This document shows, in pieces, positions 57,830 to 64,000 of a stretch of DNA of 64,000 nt. The DNA is taken from contig CP053150.1 of the NCBI GenBank assembly GCA_014607495.2, positions 12,730,495 to 12,794,494 of the forward strand. Direction: 5' to 3'. Both the position numbers and the translations under genes were made by a program. The notes under the pieces are model-generated. The model did no database searches. It had not been told where the DNA came from and was given only the letters and a program-made list of their open reading frames with translations. Position 1 is the first letter of the stretch, and each line of letters starts with the position of its first letter. The stretch is from Carposina sasakii (taxonomy: Eukaryota > Arthropoda > Insecta > Lepidoptera > Carposinidae).

Positions 57830-60800
57830 CTGAAACATTAAACGTTATTTTTAAGATATGAAAATATTCCTAACAATATGGTTAATTGAACCTGTTAAAA
57901 TATTTCAAAGTTTTGATTTAAGTTTCAAATAAGTTTAGGTAATACCTATGTAGTCATAACTCTATACCAAGGGCTTTGATAACTTTCCATTGTAGCGCAC
58001 AGAAGTAAGAAAGAATTTTGGGGTCCCTTAAATGCATTACTATTCACTCTACGATTGTATAATATCTTCTCACCTCTGAATGACTCCTAATGCAAGAAAG
58101 TAGGCTGTTTTCTATACAGCGGATGCATATGTTTCAAACACGGCAGCGTTTCGTTGTACTGAACCTCGGTTGCATCCACTGTGATGATTGGCACCTCTTC
58201 CTTTGGACATACAGCGTCGATCACCACCAGTAACATATTCGTGTAGTTCACCAACTGCACGTAGTATGGTCTCTCGCAATCCTTCAAAGGCTTGTTCAGC
58301 TTCGAATCCAGGTTGGTGTAATCGAGCTGATACAGTAGCATCTCCCTGTCGCAAGGCGTCGGTCGTGTCCTATTGATGAGGACCAGCTTCTCGAAGTCTC
58401 TTTCCAAGATCCTCGAGGGAGGCTTGTTCGATGTATAGCTGTCGTCCACGTCTTCGTCGCTTTCGTAATTCTGGTACGCTGTTTGAAACACGGAACAGTC
58501 ATTTTATTGTTTGATATATTTATGTTCTCATGCAAAAAAAACAATGTGAAATGAGAACATGCCAATACTTACAACTATGTTAAAAAAAACGCTTATTAAC
58601 ATAAAAAATTTAAAATAACACAATAAGTATGACAATATTGCATTAAATTAGGAACATTAAGTGTAGGGTTAATAAAATAAATGCTAAAATATTTACTGAA
58701 ATCTAAACAGGAATTATGAATCCTAACCATGCACGTCTAGTTACAGGGGAGGTACCTTTCATTCCTGCGGACCTAATATCAACAAACTATTTACAGATCA
58801 CCCTACAACTCGAAATAGACGCTACAAGTGTTTATTGAGCTATAGAACATTGATTTAAGTTTGAAAATCGATCAATCTACACAACATGCACATTCCGGGA
58901 GACCTGGGGAATTCTACAATTTAGAGAAAAGAAAATTCGAAAGGTGCTGAGTCATTTCAGCGCCTCAATTTGCTACTGTGCTCGGTCTAAAACTCACCGG
59001 TGGGTGTAACATACTCTGAAAAAAGATGGAGTCGTTACTACTTTGTAAATAACACTACGTCCAATTGTTGACTCCATTTGTAATTTAGACTTACTACGGC
59101 AGGTGTTTTAGCTATAGGTACTTTTGACGTGAATAGATTTTTCTTGCTAACATGGTCGGCAAGTCAGAATGTCCAATACCAAAGAACGTAAAATTTATTT
59201 CCACTCTTGATCTGTAGTTTGTATCCGGAAATTTATTCCATTACATTTCGGAAAGTACTAAGAGTTGTGCTCACTTAACTCAAGTATATGCGCACAGAAC
59301 ATGTCCCCGACAGAACATATTTTTTATCTTCACAAATGTATTTAAAAGTGATGAACAAAGTTCCTTTTGTCAGCCTTGTGTTTTTACAGTTAACATACAC
59401 AGTAGTATAGTACGAGTATACACATCCCTTTAATCCTCAAAATTCATGCAAAGAAACATTTACGTATATACGATGCTCTTTTACATAATCTTTGCGCATC
59501 GACAACGTAATTGTAACGTAATAGTGCTCGTTGTCATGCTTTGCATATGTCATGCCGTAATGTGCAAGAGCAACAACAATTCATATTATCTCACAACATA
59601 TAATGATGATTCTGATTTGACATGATTATTTTGGTCTATCCTTCACAACATCGTTGATGCTATACATGAAGACATCTTTGGTTCTGATCGGAACTTACCG
59701 TCATCGAATGAGTAACTTGACGCTTGAGCGAGACTCATGGTTATTGAGTTGTATAGCCATACCGTGGTGGAGAGGAACCAAGCTATAATGAGACGCAAAT
59801 TTTCCAGAGGCTGAAATATAAGTGTATTTTATTTATAAATTTTGCAATACTTAAAAACTATATAAATCGTAATCATTCATGTACCATCTCTCATCTTATA
59901 ATCATCATCAAAATCTCCTATTCATATACTGAAAAACCATGTTCTCTGTTGCTTACCGTGGACATCATATTTCCTGGGTTGGTTACTTTCTTCTCCCTGA
60001 AGCAGACAGCTTGATAGTCAATTATGTGTAACGTTCTGTATACTTCTTCCTCAATTAGTTTACCCATAATATCGGGACGTATCTGTGAAATGTATCGAAA
60101 AAGTTTATAAATTCTTTATTTTTAGATCAGTGGGCTTAGATGTGAACTTAAGCATGTATTAACGTTTGGTAGCAAATGGTAACATTGTATACATATGGAT
60201 ACTTACCTTTCCAAAGAACTGTCCAGTTTGCGTCGGGTCCTCGCTCACTATAACCCAACCGTTGCTATCAATTAGGAAACAATCCCAGTTCTCGTCTTTA
60301 AAACATGGCTCACACTCAATGTTGTGTTCACACTGGAAAACATAATGTGGTTACAATGAGACTTCAAGTCAAGACATTGTGTGTTCAGAAATATTGTTTT
60401 AATCTCCTGCTGGAAAATTGGTACTTATATACGTATTCACTCGTTATCTCCATGCAACAACAGTTGTCACTGCTGTTGTCCATGAACGACGTGGACGATT
60501 TAATTAAACGCCCACAATAACGAAAACATAATGTGGTTACAATGAGACTTCAAGTCAATACATTGTGTGTTCAGAAATATTGTTTTAATCTCCTGCTGGA
60601 AAATTGGTACTTATATAGGTATTCACTCGTTATCTCCATGCAACAACAGTTGCCACTGCCGTTGTCCAAGAACGACGTGGACGATTTAATTAAACGCTCA
60701 CAATAACGGGCTTAAAATCCAGTGGATTAAACTGTAGAAAGCGGAGTTCAGAAAAAACCTTCACTATACATGAAACTTACGGAAGAAGTGATGTTCTGGA

Positions 60801-63791
60801 ACCACTCAGTAAGCCTTTCATGCTTGAACTGGAATCCAACGACAGCAGATGGTGTTTTCTTGTGCCCGTCTCCATGGAAGACGGCGTGGGATGCCGTTAC
60901 CATAGCCGAGCTGACGTTGAGGAGGAAACTTGTCGGTGCTGATTTCCATGCTATAAATATAGCTTAGCGTGTCCACGTAGTGTTGGTCCACCGCGCGACG
61001 GTACCACACTTCGTCTATGGAACGGGGCCACTGCTTGCCGAATTCCATTCTGGAAAGTACCAAAATGTGATGTTATTGATAGATAGTGTTTTCTTTTCGA
61101 TTAATCGAATACTCGACAGTTTTATTAAATAAATAACACACACTTCACAACACATTAGCCTCAGTCTTATGTCGTGGACACTATGCAACAGTATATTAGA
61201 TACATGGATAAGTATAGAAACATCCATGACTCGGAAACAAACATCAATATTCACCATATCAATGTTTGCACCTATTATCTATGTATTTATATACCGTTGC
61301 TTATTATTACCCACGACACAAGACCTTAGGGATCTTAGTGTGGGACTAGGTTGATGTGTTGTGTAGTGTATGAATATTTATTTATATAATTATGTCAGTA
61401 ATTTTACAAAGCATGGCTTACTTCTCAGTATCCGATTCTCTGGGTGGGGGATGTGTCTGCCAGCGCGTGAGTCCACTGTGTGTGGACAAAAACGCTACGA
61501 TGTATCCGAAGCGTTGAATAAATTCCGCTCTGAAATAGAATATTCTATAGTTTAATATAAGTACATACTTATTCGTTGCATAAGTGTTTGTCGCATCTAA
61601 AGGAGAATATAATTGTTGTGTAGGTTCGATCATTCGATGTGTAAAAACTTTTATTTACCTACTAAGTTTATTTTATATTATGGGTTTACAAGATCTACAA
61701 CGCTGCTTTGCTTTTTAGGAAAATCATTGTCTCGTAAAGCTTGATATACAAATAGACAGATATACAGGGTGTAACAGAAAGGGTGTGTTAAGCGAAAAGA
61801 TATGTAAATAGCCCACTATAGAGAACCTATTTCCAAAATTTGAGACTCGAAATCACATGTTTATTTTTTCAAGATTGTATGAGCATTCCAGAGTTGTTTA
61901 AGAATTCTCCATACTATCTGGAAAAATAAACATGGGATTTCGAGTCTGAAATTTTGTGGGTAGGTTCCTTTTAGTGGGCTATTAACATAGCTTTTCGCTT
62001 AACATACCCTTTTTGTTACACCCTGTATAGTAGCACAAATAATTAGGTACTCTAAAATCATAAAATGTCAAATAAAATTATCAGTTTTTTTATACATACT
62101 TGAAAAATCCGCTGCAATAAAAATATATTATAACCACTTACACTTCCTGAATGCTAAAGCTTACTCGTATTCCGAAATGGGGAAAAAGATTAGTTCACAC
62201 AAATGTAGCATTTCTTGTCTTGTCTATAATACTCTCCTGTCAGTCTTTTCTAATTCATCATATGGTACGAAACTGTACGAAATCATAACTTATTCCATTT
62301 GGCATTAATCGATCAACGGACGGTCATCTTCTTTCAACACAGTTTTATTTTAGAAAATAATTTTACTATATATCATTAGGAAGACAGGTTAAAATTATTG
62401 TATTCTTGAATGCCTGAATCGACAACTTGCGTCTATACTACAGGTAGTGTCTAAGTAACTGAATTTGCATTGTTAGTTACTTATATTACCTACATAAATA
62501 CCAGAAATATTTTATTTATCTTAAAATGCAAGTCAAATATATACCTATAAATGAGAATTTAATAGTTTCGCCGTATACTTTACCTCGGTAACAATCCAAT
62601 CACTTTTGTCAATGGGCTATCCAGGCCAGAATAACATAAAATGGACGTGCAAAGTAAGTTACATTGTGCAGGTATAAATGTTAATCTTGATAAGATCGAG
62701 ATAGATAAGATTAAAATTGCAACTTCTTTTAAATTTATTGTACTATTTAATTATTCTTCTATTCTGCTCTGGGAGTGAAAAAAAAAACGTATAATACTAC
62801 AGCTGCTTCTCTTCCCGGGCATACTGTACAAGTCAGTAGAGGGACAAGAGGGTCTTGGTGTTTTGTAGGCGACGGGCTGACCACCTGTCACTACTAACCA
62901 AACTTGTACATCTCAACTTTACCCTCAAAATTGGTCAGAAGTGGCACCATGTGGTTCTATCGGCCCTTGGTGTTCTGCCTACCCCATAAGGGATAAAGGC
63001 GTGATTATATGTATGTACTATTTAATTGTTCAACTAATTTATTGAGAACTTACGCTTTTTCATCTGAAGCTGAATCCGATATACTCTTGTTAAACCAGGC
63101 CGTGTTTCTGGCATCATAGACCAAAGCTTGCATCAGACCATGGTCACCTAGAGAATTAATTACAAGCCCTTAGAGTAATATTTTTCACGCTTCTTCTTAG
63201 AAACGTTATTTCAGTAAATACCTGCTTTGTTCTGTTTGGTTCTGTTGGTCTATATACTCACTTACTGTACTACTCATTTTAAAATTTAAATAGACTGAAT
63301 AACTAGTCATTATTTATAATAGCCAAAAAAACTTACAATAATATTCATTTCGCGGCGTATTACTTGATGCTTTGTTCCGCTCTTTAACTTCTGGTGTTCC
63401 TGTAACAATATTGTATATGTACTACATAACTATATTTGTTAAGTAATTTATTTCTATCTTTTTGATAAGTTAGGATTGACGGAACAACCTTATTCTTTAG
63501 TTTATTATTATATTGCATATCTAATCTCGGCTGTACCTACTCTAATCTTATTTCCATCATCATCATCATCAGGTTTTGCCATTTTGATGCATAACGTGAA
63601 TAGGTTTTTTTTTTTCATAATAATTTGGAATCCTATTTTAAATATTACCATTGTGTCCCTTATTCTTGTGATGTTCCGGTGGGCGGGGCTTGGCGGGCCA
63701 CCTCCATCCTGGTTTTGCTACTCGCTCCAAGAAGTACAGCAACTCTTCCTCAGGAGAAGCAAACGTGCGCTCATAATGTCTGCAATATAAC
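57737..63791 (-). CDS. Voltage-gated calcium channel alpha-2/delta subunit, 3' part (ten exons)
   Basis: Extracellular, GPI-anchored auxiliary subunit that promotes surface delivery and gating of CaV channels and presynaptic release. The 5' part, with the VWA/MIDAS domain, lies beyond 64000. Exons on the minus strand: 63649-63791, 63337-63399, 63054-63147, 61422-61529, 60781-61049, 60207-60332, 59957-60082, 59699-59810, 58074-58478, 57737-57829. Every junction is GT-AG and in phase. Family landmarks: DHGLMQALVYDA, THSGLTRW, DEVWYRRAVDQHYVD, AMVTASHAVFHGDG, CFLIDSNGWVIVS, TGQFFGK, DYQAVCF, CERPYYVQLVNYTNMLLVV, SEESNIDMCGRGS and a hydrophobic tail. About 512 codons are visible. Two exons carry one-base frameshifts. 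Related to fly straightjacket/stolid, but I cannot choose the orthologue from this part. Confidence 0.9.
58074..58478 (-). CDS. alpha-2/delta exon with frameshift near its 3' end
   Basis: The main frame runs from CG-TAC (AYQNYESDEDVDDSYT) through RPTPCDREMLLYQLDY, CERPYYVQLVNYTNMLLV and HPLYRKQPTFLH to an in-frame TAG. The next frame over continues LLSCIRSHSE to the donor TCAGAG/GTGAGA and joins ESNIDMCGRGS. The family expects RRxP-SC-x4-HPEE here, so RKQP-T-SCIRSHSEES is the expected reading and one base is surplus, probably in the AAA run at 58097-58099 (plus strand). Confidence 0.85.
59699..59810 (-). CDS. alpha-2/delta exon, hydrophobic segment
   Basis: PLENLRLIIAWFLSTTVWLY then NSITMSLAQASSYSFDD. 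The bulky hydrophobic run corresponds to the semi-hydrophobic stretch seen at this point in the delta part of the family. It ends with G, completing GCG (Ala) in the next exon. Confidence 0.85.
59957..60082 (-). CDS. alpha-2/delta exon, DYQAVCF
   Basis: IRPDIMGKLIEEEVYRTLHI then IDYQAVCFREKKVTNPGNM and MST. The DYQA-Cys motif is characteristic of the family. Phase 0 at both ends, 126 bp. Confidence 0.9.
60207..60332 (-). CDS. alpha-2/delta exon, CFLIDSNGW
   Basis: CEHNIECEPCFKDENWDCFL then IDSNGWVIVSEDPTQTGQFF and GK. Matches the CYLIDNNGF-VVLS...TGKFFGE block of the family's Cache-like region. Four cysteines are likely disulphide partners. Phase 0 at both ends. Confidence 0.9.
60337..60708. 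repeat. Two-copy tandem duplication (186 bp) in an alpha-2/delta intron
   Basis: 60337-60522 and 60523-60708 are over 95 percent alike by eye, both starting GAAAACATAATGTGG and ending CACAATAACG. The first copy begins only about 5 bp upstream of the acceptor of exon 60207-60332 (minus sense), so the duplication carries the pyrimidine tract but not the AG itself. It has expanded the intron without duplicating the splice site. A recent event, given the low divergence. Confidence 0.9.
60781..61049 (-). CDS. alpha-2/delta exon with an internal one-base frameshift
   Basis: The 5' part reads MEFGKQWPRSIDEVWYRRAV and DQHYVDTLSYIYSME. The 3' part, in another frame, reads LLNVSSAMVTASHAVFHGDG, HKKTPSAVVGFQFKHERL and TEWFQNITSS. 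Both are highly conserved family blocks, so the exon is genuine, but the frame slips by one base somewhere in 60915-60958, where short A/T runs occur on both sides. Staying in the first frame runs to a stop after WIPVQA at about 60818. Confidence 0.85.
61422..61529 (-). CDS. alpha-2/delta exon, THSGLTRW
   Basis: AEFIQRFGYIVAFLSTHSGL then TRWQTHPPPRESDTEK. The THSGLTRW block is the expected family motif. It begins with A completing GCA and ends with AA of the AAA codon shared with the next exon. 108 bp. Confidence 0.85.
61765..62025. mobile_element. MITE family C, copy 2, in an alpha-2/delta intron
   Basis: CAGGGTGTAACAGAAAGGG to GTTACACCCTG with TA on both sides, near-palindromic throughout, collinear with 30638-30897. 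Intact inverted repeats suggest a fairly recent insertion. Confidence 0.85.
62764..63012 (-). repeat. Dispersed repeat family A, copy 3, in an alpha-2/delta intron
   Basis: Reverse complement of the 1537-1793 and 11490-11745 copies, from CTGCTCTGGGAGTG and an A run to GCGTGATTATATGTATG. It ends about 40 bp from the donor of exon 63054-63147 (minus sense) without disturbing it. Confidence 0.8.
63054..63147 (-). CDS. alpha-2/delta exon, DHGLMQALVYDA
   Basis: GT then DHGLMQALVYDARNTAWFNK, SISDSASDEK and GC. It completes TGT (Cys) with the previous exon and GCA (Ala) with the next. HGLM-x-ALV-x-DA is a strong family signature. Confidence 0.9.
63337..63399 (-). CDS. alpha-2/delta small exon
   Basis: GA then TPEVKERNKASSNTPRNEYY and T. 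Only 63 bp, flanked by TTACAG and GTAAGT, phase-compatible on both sides. Low family conservation, so it is supported by splice sites and phase. It may be alternatively spliced. Confidence 0.75.
63649..63791 (-). CDS. alpha-2/delta exon, most 5' one in the window
   Basis: YCRHYERTFASPEEELLYFL then ERVAKPGWRWPAKPRPPEHH and KNKGHN. PEEELLYFLERV-x-KPGWRW is a conserved block of the family. The donor is ATGGTAATA, not a strong consensus. The acceptor TTTTCAG at 63792 fits, though an internal AG (TTGCAG) a few bases in is an alternative. Confidence 0.85.
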
Positions 63792-64000
63792 CTGAAAAGA
63801 TAATGTGAAATCAACAAACAACATTGCAGCATGTACAAATTGTTGCCTAAATAATATTTAGTCCGAATCTATGACTAACAGACAGATATCTAACAGATAC
63901 CCAACTCTTCTGAGCAAAACTATGGGATTGTTGGTATAAGAATATAATAGTAAACAATCTAGAATACCTACCAATCTAGATAGATAAGATATATTGATAT
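63792..64000 (-). other. alpha-2/delta intron running off the window
   Basis: AT-rich sequence with no exon recognised. The next upstream exon must lie beyond 64000. Confidence 0.6.

Noticed and set aside
58112..58354. 80-codon minus-strand frame within the alpha-2/delta exon
   Set aside because: Shadow of the conserved frame of exon 58074-58478.

Overview
This window reads as nuclear DNA from a moth or butterfly (Lepidoptera). It is AT-rich with small introns in the recognisable genes. Short tracts such as GTAGGTACCTACCT and (CATA)n are scattered throughout, and there is a dense load of repeats I associate with lepidopteran genomes: tails of RTE-type LINEs whose ORF ends in EAYVQQWTAIG, tRNA-derived SINE heads, and many short foldback MITEs. 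The species cannot be named from the sequence alone. There is no sign of bacterial, phage or CRISPR content.

Layout. From 1 to about 35.7 kb I find no protein-coding gene. This part holds transposon remnants and long stretches of apparently unique DNA, possibly including regulatory elements, for example an ATCGATT-rich block near 28.3 kb. From 35.7 to 38.3 kb lies a multiply broken copy of an insect multicopy protein family carrying a DUF7869-like domain. From 38.3 to 52.5 kb the sequence is again repeats and unannotated DNA, including a 41-bp tandem array made from the end of an RTE ORF, a PIF/Harbinger-type MITE and a nest of foldback elements.

Two real genes occupy the right end. A complete two-exon gene for the mitochondrial peptide chain release factor mtRF1a/MTRF1L (52943-54488, plus strand, 400 codons) ends codons in mitochondrial translation. 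Facing it on the minus strand is the 3' part (ten exons, 57737-63791, about 512 codons) of a voltage-gated calcium channel alpha-2/delta subunit. Its 5' exons lie beyond the right edge. The two genes converge and are not functionally linked.

The alpha-2/delta exons join in phase throughout, but two exons each carry a one-base frameshift, one of them just before the GPI-anchor tail. That points either to assembly errors or to a recently damaged copy, and it is the point most worth checking. No previously undescribed system is evident. The other points of interest are the transposon architecture: a hAT-like insertion with an 8-bp target duplication inside an RTE fragment, a 0.6-kb foldback with arms of about 195 bp, a nested foldback built on GTGATCAGAGTGGAC, and the RTE-derived tandem array.
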